DNA of 64,000 nucleotides from Streptomyces griseoflavus (GTDB lineage Bacteria; Actinomycetota; Actinomycetes; Streptomycetales; Streptomycetaceae): assembly GCF_014649995.1 (NCBI RefSeq), contig NZ_BMUC01000009.1, positions 70,899-134,898 on the forward strand. Reading direction: 5' to 3'. This document shows positions 40,591 to 48,041 of the stretch, piece after piece (the stretch's first letter is position 1; each line of letters starts with the position of its first letter). Made by a program: the position numbers and the translations under genes. The notes under the pieces were generated by a model, which saw only the letters and a list, made by a program, of their open reading frames with translations, had not been told where the DNA came from and ran no database searches.

Positions 40591-41519
40591 GCCGGGTGGA
40601 GCCGCTGCGGCGGCCTTCCCGCCTCGCCGCCGGCGCCCGGGTGGCCGTCGTCGCGCCCAGCGGCCCGGTGCCCGAGGACCGGCTCGAGGCAGGGCTCGAC
40701 ATCCTGCGCGGCTGGGACCTCGACCCGGTGGTCGCCCCGCACGTCCTCGGCCGGCACGGCGAGCTCCCCTACCTCGCGGCCGGCGACGCCGAGCGGGCCG
40801 CCGATCTCCAGTCGGCCTGGTGCGACCCGGCCGTCGACGCGGTGATCTGCGCCCGCGGCGGCTACGGCGTGCAGCGCATGGTCGACTCCCTCGACTGGGA
40901 GGCGATGCGGGCGGCGGGACCGAAGGTGTTCGTCGGATTCAGCGACATCACCGCGCTGCACGAGGCGTTCGCGGTCCGGCTCGGCCTGGTGACCCTGCAC
41001 GGGCCGATGGCCGCGGGCCTCGACTTCGTGAAGAGCGCGCGCGCCCAGGACCACCTCAGGGCCACCCTCTTCACTCCCGAGACGGTCCGCACCCTCGTCT
41101 CCGACGGCACCGCCCTCGTCCCCGGACGGGCCCGCGGGGTCACCCTGGGCGGCTGTCTCTCCCTGCTCGCCTCCGACCGGGGCACGCCGCACGCCAGACC
41201 CTCCGCGCGCGGCGGACTGCTCTGCCTGGAGGACGTGGGGGAGGAGACCTACCGGCTCGACCGCGACCTCACCCAGCTGTTGCGGGCCGGCTGGCTGGAC
41301 GGCGTCCACGGGCTGCTGCTCGGCTCCTGGGCGCGGTGCGAACCGTACGAGGGGGTGCGGACGCTGCTCGCCGACCGGCTCGGCGGACTCGGCGTGCCGG
41401 TGGCCGAGCAGTTCGGGTTCGGCCACTGCGACGACGGGCTCACCGTCCCCTTCGGTGTGGCCGCGGAACTCGACGCGGACGCCGGCACGCTGACCCTGGA
41501 AGAACCGGCACTGACCTGA
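40587..41519 (+). CDS. S66-family LD-carboxypeptidase
   Basis: 310 residues. The catalytic Ser is in FVGFSDITALH, the Glu in LLCLEDVGEETYR and the His in FGFGHCDD, the S66 triad. LdcA-type enzymes cut the L-Lys (or meso-A2pm)-D-Ala bond of tetrapeptides from cell wall; relatives self-immunise by cutting microcin C7. It has no signal peptide, so it acts inside the cell. The GTG start overlaps the S9 stop (GTGA). Fourth peptidase in the row, and the second with a D-amino acid link. Confidence 0.9.
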   Translation: MSRVEPLRRPSRLAAGARVAVVAPSGPVPEDRLEAGLDILRGWDLDPVVAPHVLGRHGELPYLAAGDAERAADLQSAWCDPAVDAVICARGGYGVQRMVDSLDWEAMRAAGPKVFVGFSDITALHEAFAVRLGLVTLHGPMAAGLDFVKSARAQDHLRATLFTPETVRTLVSDGTALVPGRARGVTLGGCLSLLASDRGTPHARPSARGGLLCLEDVGEETYRLDRDLTQLLRAGWLDGVHGLLLGSWARCEPYEGVRTLLADRLGGLGVPVAEQFGFGHCDDGLTVPFGVAAELDADAGTLTLEEPALT

Positions 41520-41523
41520 ACCG

Positions 41524-41567
41524 CCGGCGGGCCGTGCCGGGCCCCGACGCCCGGCACGGCCCGCCGG
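41524..41567 (+). terminator. Strong hairpin terminator after the peptidase operon
   Basis: A perfect 18-bp inverted repeat (41524-41541 and 41550-41567) with an 8-base loop, starting 5 bp after the S66 stop. No T-run. It separates the peptidases from the GNAT gene. Confidence 0.75.
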
Positions 41568-41586
41568 TGCGTCGTAGGGTGGCGGG

Positions 41587-42141
41587 GTGCCGCACACCGC
41601 TTCCCGCTACCTCGCCGAGGGCGCCCGCGTCGGGCTGCGCCACTTCACCCACGCGGACGGCGCCGAGTTCACCGTCCGTGCCCGCGAGAGCAAGGACCTG
41701 CACCACCCGTGGCTCTTCCCGCCGGACGGCGCGGCCGCGTACGCCGCGTATGCCGGGCGGCTCATCGAGGACCGCACCAAGGCGGGGTTCCTGGTGTGCG
41801 ACAAGGAGGCCGACGGCGCCCTCGCCGGGTTCATCAACATCAACAACATCGTCGGGGGCGGCTTCCTGTGCGGCGCGCTCGGCTACGGCGCCTTCGCCCA
41901 CGCGGCGGGACGCGGACTGATGCGCGAAGGGCTGCACCTCCTCGTGCGGTACGCCTTCGGGCCGATGCGGCTGCACCGGCTGGAGATCAACGTGCAGCCC
42001 GGCAACGCGGCGTCCATCGCCCTGGCCCGTTCCTGCGGGTTCCGCCTGGAGGGCTTCTCCCCGAAGATGCTCTTCATCGACGGCGCCTGGCGCGACCACG
42101 AACGCTGGGCGATCACCAGCGAGATGACGGCGGACCGCTGA
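41587..42141 (+). CDS. GNAT-family acetyltransferase (RimJ/RimL type)
   Basis: 184 residues. GRGLMREGLHLLVRYAF is the acetyl-CoA loop and MRLHRLEINVQPGNAASIALARSCGF is, in two parts, the block that marks RimJ/RimL-like enzymes acting on protein N-termini or small amines. The GTG start at 41587 follows GGGTGGCGGG. It lies 20 bp after the terminator hairpin, so it needs its own promoter. Confidence 0.87.
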   Translation: MPHTASRYLAEGARVGLRHFTHADGAEFTVRARESKDLHHPWLFPPDGAAAYAAYAGRLIEDRTKAGFLVCDKEADGALAGFININNIVGGGFLCGALGYGAFAHAAGRGLMREGLHLLVRYAFGPMRLHRLEINVQPGNAASIALARSCGFRLEGFSPKMLFIDGAWRDHERWAITSEMTADR

Positions 42142-42305
42142 GGAGCGGACTCCGCGCGGGCGAGGACGATCCGCACGACGAGCATCCCCGTGGTGGACGC
42201 CCCCTCCGACCAGGAGCGGCGGCGTCTTCGACGCGACAGTCGTCGCCGCCTCGATGTGAACCCGGCCCGCAGCGCCCCTGTTCACGCGGGCCCGGGGCGG
42301 CTTCC

Positions 42306-44297
42306 ATGGAGATCGTGACGACGATCCGACGTGAGGTACTGACGCTGCCCGCCGCGCATCTGGGCCCCGACAACCCGCTGCCGCCCCTGCGGCCCCTCGA
42401 CGAGACGCACCGCATCGAGGACCGCGACAGGGCGGCTCTGCCGCGCGACATGGCCCGGCAGATCGGCTACGCACCCCTGCACAGTCTGCTGCCCGTTCCC
42501 GTCCGCGACGGCTACGGCCGCGACCGCGAACCCCGCCCCGTCGACGCCCTGGTGATCGAGAACGACCGGCTGCGCGCCACTGTGCTGCCCGCCCTCGGCG
42601 GCCGGGTCGCCTCCCTCGTCCACCGGCCCACCGGCCGCGAACTCCTGTACCGCAACCCGGTGTTCCAGCCCGCCAACTTCGCCCTCAACGGCGCCTGGTT
42701 CTCCGGCGGCATCGAATGGAACATCGGCGCCACCGGCCACACCACCCTGTCCTGCTCACCCGTGCACGCCGCCCGCGTCCCCGCACCCGACGGCGGGGAG
42801 ATGCTGCGCCTGTGGGAGTGGGAGCGGCTGCGCGACCTCCCCTTCCAGGTCGACCTGTGGCTGCCGGACGGCTCCGACTTCCTCTACGTCGGCGTCCGGA
42901 TCCGCAACCCGCACGAGAAGCCGGCACCGGCCTACTGGTGGTCGAACATCGCCGTTCCCGAGGAGTGCCGCGTCCTCGCCCCCGCCCACGAGGCCTACCT
43001 CCCCCACTGCCTGAAGGGCGTGGGAGGTGCCCCCATCGGCTACGAACAGCGACTGCGCCGGGTGCCCGTGCCCGAGTACGACGGAGCCGACCGCACCTAC
43101 CCGCCCAACAGCACCTACGCGGCCGACTACTTCTACGACGTGCCCGACGACCGCAGGCGCTGGATCGCCGCCCTGGACGCCGACGGCCACGGCCTCGCGC
43201 AGACCTCCACCGACGTCCTGCGCGGCCGCAAACTGTTCGTCTGGGGCCGCGGGCCGGGCGGGCGGAGCTGGCAGCGGTGGCTGACCGAGCCCGGCACCGG
43301 CGGCTACTGCGAGATCCAGGCCGGCCTCGCCCGCACCCAGCTGGAACACGTCGCGCTGGAGGCGGAGAGCGAGGTGTCCTGGCTGGAGGCGTACGGACCC
43401 TTCACCGCGCCGCCGCGGGGGGAGTGGCACCACGTACTGGACGAGGCGGAGACCCGGCTGGAAGCCGTACTGCCGCGCGCCCGGGTCGACGCCGCGTACG
43501 CCGCCTGGCAGCCGTACGCGGACACCGCACCGGGCGAGCGGCTCGCCACCGGCTCCGGCTGGGGAGCGCTCGAAGTGCTGCGTGCCGGCCTGAAGCTGCC
43601 CGGCACACCCTTCGACGAGGCCACCCTGGGCGAGGAACAGGCACCCTGGCTGCACCTGCTGCGCGCCGGCTCCTTCCCCGGGCCGTCCGCCGGCCGGCCG
43701 CCCGGCGGGACGCTGGTCGCCCGGCACTGGCGGGACATGCTGGAGACCGCTCCCGCCACCCCGCTCACCGAGTACCACCTGGGCGTCGCCCAGTGGCACG
43801 CCGGTGACCGGGCACAGGCGGTGCGCAGCTGGGAGCGGGGCCTCAGGCACACGTCGTCGACGTGGCCGGCGCTGCGCTGCCTGGCGGTCTCCGACCAGGA
43901 GGACCACAACCCGGCGCGGGCCGCCGACCGTTACCTGGAGGCCTTCGACGACCTGTGCCGCGAGGCCGGCGAGACGGCGGGCGACCGGACGGCCGTCACC
44001 GCGGCGCTCGGCCGGGAGGCGGTCGACGCGCTGCTCGCGGTGGGGCGCAGCGCGGACGCCCGCTCCGTGTGGCGGCGGCTGGACCCCGCGACCCGGGCCC
44101 GTGGACGGTTCCGGCTGGCCGAGGTGGCGCTGCTGCTCGCCGAAGGGCGGAAGGAGGAGGCCCGCGCCGTGTTCGACGCGGGCTTCGAGGTCGCCGACCT
44201 GCGGGAGGGGGACGAGGTCATCGGACGGCTGTGGGCCGCCCTCACCACCGAACCCCTGCCGGACCGCTACGACTTCCGCATGCGGCCCACTCCGTGA
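42306..44297 (+). CDS. DUF5107 and tetratricopeptide-repeat protein
   Basis: 663 residues. The N-terminal half is the DUF5107 beta-sandwich, related to galactose mutarotase-type folds: VLPALGGRVASLVHRPTGRELLYRNPV, FSGGIEWNIGATGHT, and FVWGRGPGGRSWQRWLTEPG. The C-terminal half is helical repeats with TPR character (LTEYHLGVAQWHAGDRAQAV, AARAFRRLAE-like strings). The fold suggests carbohydrate handling, but no activity is proven for the family. No signal peptide, so cytoplasmic. ATG at 42306 has only a weak GGGGCGG site. The 164-bp upstream gap holds no gene. Confidence 0.78.
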   Translation: MEIVTTIRREVLTLPAAHLGPDNPLPPLRPLDETHRIEDRDRAALPRDMARQIGYAPLHSLLPVPVRDGYGRDREPRPVDALVIENDRLRATVLPALGGRVASLVHRPTGRELLYRNPVFQPANFALNGAWFSGGIEWNIGATGHTTLSCSPVHAARVPAPDGGEMLRLWEWERLRDLPFQVDLWLPDGSDFLYVGVRIRNPHEKPAPAYWWSNIAVPEECRVLAPAHEAYLPHCLKGVGGAPIGYEQRLRRVPVPEYDGADRTYPPNSTYAADYFYDVPDDRRRWIAALDADGHGLAQTSTDVLRGRKLFVWGRGPGGRSWQRWLTEPGTGGYCEIQAGLARTQLEHVALEAESEVSWLEAYGPFTAPPRGEWHHVLDEAETRLEAVLPRARVDAAYAAWQPYADTAPGERLATGSGWGALEVLRAGLKLPGTPFDEATLGEEQAPWLHLLRAGSFPGPSAGRPPGGTLVARHWRDMLETAPATPLTEYHLGVAQWHAGDRAQAVRSWERGLRHTSSTWPALRCLAVSDQEDHNPARAADRYLEAFDDLCREAGETAGDRTAVTAALGREAVDALLAVGRSADARSVWRRLDPATRARGRFRLAEVALLLAEGRKEEARAVFDAGFEVADLREGDEVIGRLWAALTTEPLPDRYDFRMRPTP

Positions 44298-44307
44298 CCG
44301 TCCGGGT

Positions 44308-44655
44308 TCAGGCGCGGCGGTCCGCGTACTCGTAGACCGCCCCGTCCGGGTGCCGTGCGATGAGGTTGCGGCCCACCGGGGTGGGGACGGGGCCGGCGAT
44401 GATGTCGGCGCCCATCTCCGCGAGCACCCGGCCGGCCTCCTCGACGTCCTGCACCGCGATGGTCGCGGCGACCCTGCGCAGCACGTCCAGTTCCGCCGCC
44501 GGGCCGCTCATCAACAGGAAGCAGCCCACGGCGGCGACGTGGACGCCGGCCCGCTCGAAGCGGAGGGCCCTGCCGCCGGCCAGCCGCTCGTAGAAGGGGA
44601 TGGCGGTCTCGATGTCGTCGACGCAGACGCGCAGTGTGGCACCCAGAATCTCCAT
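44308..44655 (-). CDS. VOC (glyoxalase/bleomycin-resistance) superfamily protein
   Basis: 115 residues with two beta-alpha-beta-beta-beta modules: LRVCVDDIETAIPFYERLAGG and AVQDVEEAGRVLAEMGAD. It lacks recognisable metal-ligand residues at all four usual positions, so the function is open. Start ATG at 44655: a TAGGCT -10-like box lies about 9 bases upstream, indicating a leaderless message. Convergent with the DUF5107 gene, 10 bp apart. Confidence 0.78.
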   Translation of the reverse strand: MEILGATLRVCVDDIETAIPFYERLAGGRALRFERAGVHVAAVGCFLLMSGPAAELDVLRRVAATIAVQDVEEAGRVLAEMGADIIAGPVPTPVGRNLIARHPDGAVYEYADRRA

Positions 44656-44775
44656 GAGGACGAGCCTAGTTGGGACGGCCCGGGCCGGGTGTTCGCCCCG
44701 GACGATCTCCACACCGCTCTTCACACTCCGCAGGGGCGGGAGTTACCCGCCGCGGGCCACGGGTACCCGTGCGTC

Positions 44776-45210
44776 ATGCAGCGTTTGGAGCACTTGGAGC
44801 ATCTGGACAAGCACCTGGTCGACGAACTGGCCCAGGTGGCCCGCGAGACCGTGCGCGAGGAACTGCGCGAACAGGCGCGGGGACAGCGCCGCAAGGCCGC
44901 CCTGTACGCCGGGTCGGGCGCCGCCGCCCTGTACGCGGGCGCGGCCGTGGCGCTGGCCGTCGGTCTCGCCCTCGCCCTGGCCCTGCCGGGCTGGGCCGCC
45001 GCGCTGATCACGGCCGTGATCCTGGGCGCGGCGTCCTACGCCCTGCGCAGCGCGGCCCGGCCCGGGACAGCACCCTCCCGGCCCGCCGCGGGGCGGACCA
45101 CGGCGCCCGGCGGCACCTCCGTCCCGCCGGTCCCCTCCACCCCGCCGACCGCGGGCCTCGTACCCCCGCGCCCGGACGACTCCGGCCACCGCGACACCCC
45201 CCGCGCCTGA
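44776..45210 (+). CDS. Phage holin-like (Actinobacterial holin X type) membrane protein
   Basis: 144 residues. A charged amphipathic N-terminus (VDELAQVARETVREELREQ) is followed by two adjacent membrane helices (about 44-63 and 66-92) and a Pro/Thr-rich tail. This matches the small 'phage holin family' membrane proteins common in Streptomyces, which are usually not in prophages. GGGTAC occurs 10 bp before the ATG at 44776, so the transcript may be near leaderless. No phage genes nearby. Confidence 0.75.
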   Translation: MQRLEHLEHLDKHLVDELAQVARETVREELREQARGQRRKAALYAGSGAAALYAGAAVALAVGLALALALPGWAAALITAVILGAASYALRSAARPGTAPSRPAAGRTTAPGGTSVPPVPSTPPTAGLVPPRPDDSGHRDTPRA

Positions 45211-45288
45211 TCACCGGACCGGCGGGGGCCGGGGAAGGGTCCGGCAGCGCCGCGGGCGGCGCGTCCGCCGGAACCTCCCCCCCCCGGC

Positions 45289-46248
45289 TCAGGCGGTCTG
45301 GAGCTGCGGCAGCACCTTCGTGCGGTAGAAGTCGAAGAAGCCGCGCAGGTCCGGGCCGATCTGGTTGACGTAGATCCGGTCGAAGCCCGCGTCGGCGAAC
45401 CGCCGGAGTTCGGCGACGTGCTCCTCCACGTCGTCGCCGCACACCCGGTTCTCGCGCACCATCTCCTCGGTGACCAGCGTCTGCGCCTGCTCGAAATGCT
45501 TCGGTGAGGGCAGCACCTGCCCCAGCTCGCCGGGCAGCTGCTCGTTCGCCCAGAGCCGGTGCACCGTGCGCACGCACTCGTCACGGTCGGTGCCGTAGCA
45601 GACCTTGGTGCCGCCGCTGACCGGTTTCCCGCCGCCCCCGCCCTTGCGGTACTGCTCCACCATCGAGGCGTCCGGCATCATTGTGATGTAGCCGTCGCCG
45701 ACCCGGGCCGCCAGCTTGGTCGCCGCCGGGCCGAAGCCGGAGATGTCGATGGGGACGGGCTGCTCCGGCACGGTGTACAGGCGGGCGTTCTCCACCGTGT
45801 AGTGCGTGCCGTGGTGGTTGACCTCGTCACCGCTGAACAGCCGGCGCATCACCTGGATCGACTCCTCCAGCATCTCCAGCCGTACGTGCGCGGGCGGCCA
45901 GTGGTCGCCGAGTATGTGCTCGTTCAGCGCCTCGCCCGTGCCCACGCCCAGGCGGAACTCTCCCGGGGACATCACCGCGCTCGTGGCCGCCGCCTGCGCC
46001 ACCACCGCCGGGTGCGTCCGCACCGTGGGACAGGTCACCGCCGTTCCCACCGGCAGGGACACCGCCTCCGAGAGCGCGCCGATCACCGACCACACGAAGG
46101 GGCTCTGCCCCTGCTCGTCGTTCCACGGATGGAAGTGGTCGGAGATCCACAGCGCCTGGAACCCGGCCTGTTCGGCCATCCGGGCCTGCTCGATCAGCTC
46201 CGCGGGACCGTACTGCTCGCACGAGAGGAAATAGCCGTACTCGGGCAT
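45289..46248 (-). CDS. F420-dependent LLM-class oxidoreductase
   Basis: 319 residues of the luciferase-like monooxygenase fold. GYFLSCEQYGPAELIEQARMAEQAGF then LWISDHFHPW is the G6PD/LLM start; GVGTGEALNEHILGDHWP and IDISGFGPAATKLAARVGDGY are further blocks of the F420-binding group. It uses cofactor F420 to reduce or oxidise an unknown compound. ATG at 46248 has GGAGG 8 bases before it. A sigma-B-like promoter lies about 44 bp upstream, and a run of nine C sits just past its stop. Confidence 0.88.
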   Translation of the reverse strand: MPEYGYFLSCEQYGPAELIEQARMAEQAGFQALWISDHFHPWNDEQGQSPFVWSVIGALSEAVSLPVGTAVTCPTVRTHPAVVAQAAATSAVMSPGEFRLGVGTGEALNEHILGDHWPPAHVRLEMLEESIQVMRRLFSGDEVNHHGTHYTVENARLYTVPEQPVPIDISGFGPAATKLAARVGDGYITMMPDASMVEQYRKGGGGGKPVSGGTKVCYGTDRDECVRTVHRLWANEQLPGELGQVLPSPKHFEQAQTLVTEEMVRENRVCGDDVEEHVAELRRFADAGFDRIYVNQIGPDLRGFFDFYRTKVLPQLQTA

Positions 46249-46291
46249 GGGTGTTGCCTCCGCGACATGGGCGGTTGTGGTCCCGCGCCGG

Positions 46292-46316
46292 GTACCCGGT
46301 GGACCGGGCGGCAACC
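46292..46316 (-). promoter_or_regulatory. Sigma-B-type promoter of the LLM gene
   Basis: On the minus strand GGTT (46313-46316), 15 bases, GGGTAC (46292-46297), matching GNNT-N14-16-GGGTAC/T recorded for Streptomyces sigma-B. It is 44 bp before the start codon. The GGGTACCC core also reads on the plus strand toward the NADH dehydrogenase, with a 13-base spacer. Confidence 0.45.
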
Positions 46317-46406
46317 GGGTCCCCGGGCACCGGCCCGACGTTTGGGGGTCCCGGCCAGGGGGACGCGGAACTCTCCCGACGTACGCGACAGCGCCGGAGG
46401 CGAACC

Positions 46407-48041
46407 GTGAGTCGACCCCGCACAGTGATCGTCGGTGCCGGCTTCGCCGGGTACCGCACGGCCCGGACCCTGTCCCGGCTGGCCAAGGGCCGCGCCGAGA
46501 TCGTCCTGCTGAATCCGACCGACTACTTCCTGTACCTTCCGCTGCTGCCCCAGGTCGCGGCCGGCATCCTGGAGCCGCGCCGCGTCACCGTCTCCCTCTC
46601 CGGCACGCTGCCGCAGGTGCGGCTGGTGCTGGGGGAGGCCGACCGCATCGACCTCGACGCGCGGCAGGTGCACTACACCGGACCCGAGGACGAGGGCGGC
46701 ACCCTCTCCTACGACCGGCTGGTGCTCGCGGCCGGCAGCGTCAACAAGCTGCTGCCGATCCCCGGCGTCGCCGAGCACGCCCACGGCTTCCGGGGCCTGC
46801 CCGAAGCCCTGTACCTGCGCGATCACGTGACCCGTCAGGTGGAGCTCGCCGCGGCCACCGACGACCCCGCGGCCTGTGCCTCGCGCTGCACATTCGTCGT
46901 GGTGGGCGCCGGCTACACCGGTACCGAGGTCGCCGCGCACGGGCAGCTGTTCACCGACGCGCAGGTCGCCAAGCACCCCATGCGGACCGGGATGCGGCCG
47001 CGCTGGATGCTCCTCGACATCGCCGACCGGGTCCTGCCCGAGCTGGACGAACGGCTCTCCCGCACGGCCGACGGCGTGCTGCGCGAACGGGGCGTGGACG
47101 TACGGATGGGCACCTCCGTCAAGGAGGCCACGCCCGACGGAGTGCTGCTGACCGACGGGGAGTTCGTCGACACGAAGACGCTGGTGTGGTGTGTCGGGGT
47201 ACGCCCCGACCCGCTCGCCGAGTCCCTGGGACTGCCCATGGAACGCGGCCGGCTGCTGGTCGACCCGCACCTGCGGGTGCCGGGGCGGCCGGAGGTCTTC
47301 GCCTGTGGTGACGCGGCCGCGGTGCCCGATCTGGAGAAGCCGGGGTCCTTCACCCCGATGACCGCGCAGCACGCGTGGCGGCAGGGGAAGGTGTGCGCGC
47401 ACAACGTCGCCGCGTCGTTCGGTGACGGTGAGCGGCGCGCCTACCGGCACAAGGACCTGGGGTTCGTGGTGGACCTGGGCGGCGTCAAGGCCGCCGCCAA
47501 CCCGCTCGGCGTGAACCTCTCCGGCGTGGCGGCGGGCGCGGTCACCCGCGGCTACCACCTCGCCGCCATGCCCGGCAACCGGGTGCGGGTGGCCGCCGAC
47601 TGGCTCCTCGACGCCGTACTGCCTCGCCAGGCGGTCCAGTTGGGGCTCGTACGGTCCTGGTCGGTGCCGCTGGACACGGCGTCGCCCGAGCTGGCACGGG
47701 TGGGCGGATCGCAGCGGCGGCAGGCGTCCCCGGAGGGGCAGCGGGCACCCGGCGAACGGACGCGACAGGAACCTTCCAGGCCGGGCGGTGAGCCCGCGAA
47801 GAACCAGCCGGGCGGTGAGCCCGCGAAGAACCGGCCGGGCGGTGAGCCCGCGAAGAGCCAGCCGGGCGGTGAGCCCGCGAAGAACCAGCCGGGCGGTGAG
47901 CCCGCGAAGAACCAGCCGGGCGGTGAGCCCGCCCGGGACCAGCCCGCCGTCACGCCGCCCCCCGATCAGCCGCCGCCCGGTCCGGACGTCTCGCCCGGAC
48001 CCGTCAGGCGCACCGACCGCTTCACCGAAGGAGACTCATGA
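46407..48041 (+). CDS. Type II NADH dehydrogenase-like flavoprotein with a repetitive tail
   Basis: 544 residues. Two Rossmann sites: FAD site VIVGAGFAGYRTAR at the start and NADH site FVVVGAGYTGTEVAAH in the middle; FACGDAAAV is the second FAD block. A hydrophobic/amphipathic region near ADWLLDAVLPRQAVQ should touch the membrane. These enzymes pass electrons from NADH to quinone without pumping protons. After residue ~430 the tail is low-complexity and includes six copies of a 9-residue repeat. GTG at 46407 has GGAGG with 6-base spacing. The stop overlaps the transketolase start. Confidence 0.88.
   Translation: MSRPRTVIVGAGFAGYRTARTLSRLAKGRAEIVLLNPTDYFLYLPLLPQVAAGILEPRRVTVSLSGTLPQVRLVLGEADRIDLDARQVHYTGPEDEGGTLSYDRLVLAAGSVNKLLPIPGVAEHAHGFRGLPEALYLRDHVTRQVELAAATDDPAACASRCTFVVVGAGYTGTEVAAHGQLFTDAQVAKHPMRTGMRPRWMLLDIADRVLPELDERLSRTADGVLRERGVDVRMGTSVKEATPDGVLLTDGEFVDTKTLVWCVGVRPDPLAESLGLPMERGRLLVDPHLRVPGRPEVFACGDAAAVPDLEKPGSFTPMTAQHAWRQGKVCAHNVAASFGDGERRAYRHKDLGFVVDLGGVKAAANPLGVNLSGVAAGAVTRGYHLAAMPGNRVRVAADWLLDAVLPRQAVQLGLVRSWSVPLDTASPELARVGGSQRRQASPEGQRAPGERTRQEPSRPGGEPAKNQPGGEPAKNRPGGEPAKSQPGGEPAKNQPGGEPAKNQPGGEPARDQPAVTPPPDQPPPGPDVSPGPVRRTDRFTEGDS
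47781..47942 (+). repeat. 27-bp tandem repeat, six copies, inside the NADH dehydrogenase gene
   Basis: Six in-frame units of 27 bp starting at 47781, 47808, 47835, 47862, 47889 and 47916. Each encodes PGGEPAKNQ with small changes (AKNR, AKSQ, ARDQ). The repeat forms a flexible, lysine/glutamate-containing tail; the copy number is likely to vary between strains. Confidence 0.92.

Noticed and set aside
44743-44766. Fourth sigma-B-type promoter before the holin-like gene
   Set aside because: GGGTAC is present, but the nearest GNNT (GAGT) is 17 bases away, outside the 14-16 range, and the -10 is only 10 bp from the ATG.
44776-45210. Holin-like gene as evidence of a prophage
   Set aside because: No other phage gene is present; this family is a common chromosomal membrane protein in Streptomyces.
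45277-45285. Run of nine C as a phase-variation site
   Set aside because: It lies just past the stop codon of the LLM gene, outside any coding frame or promoter, so slippage would have no evident effect.
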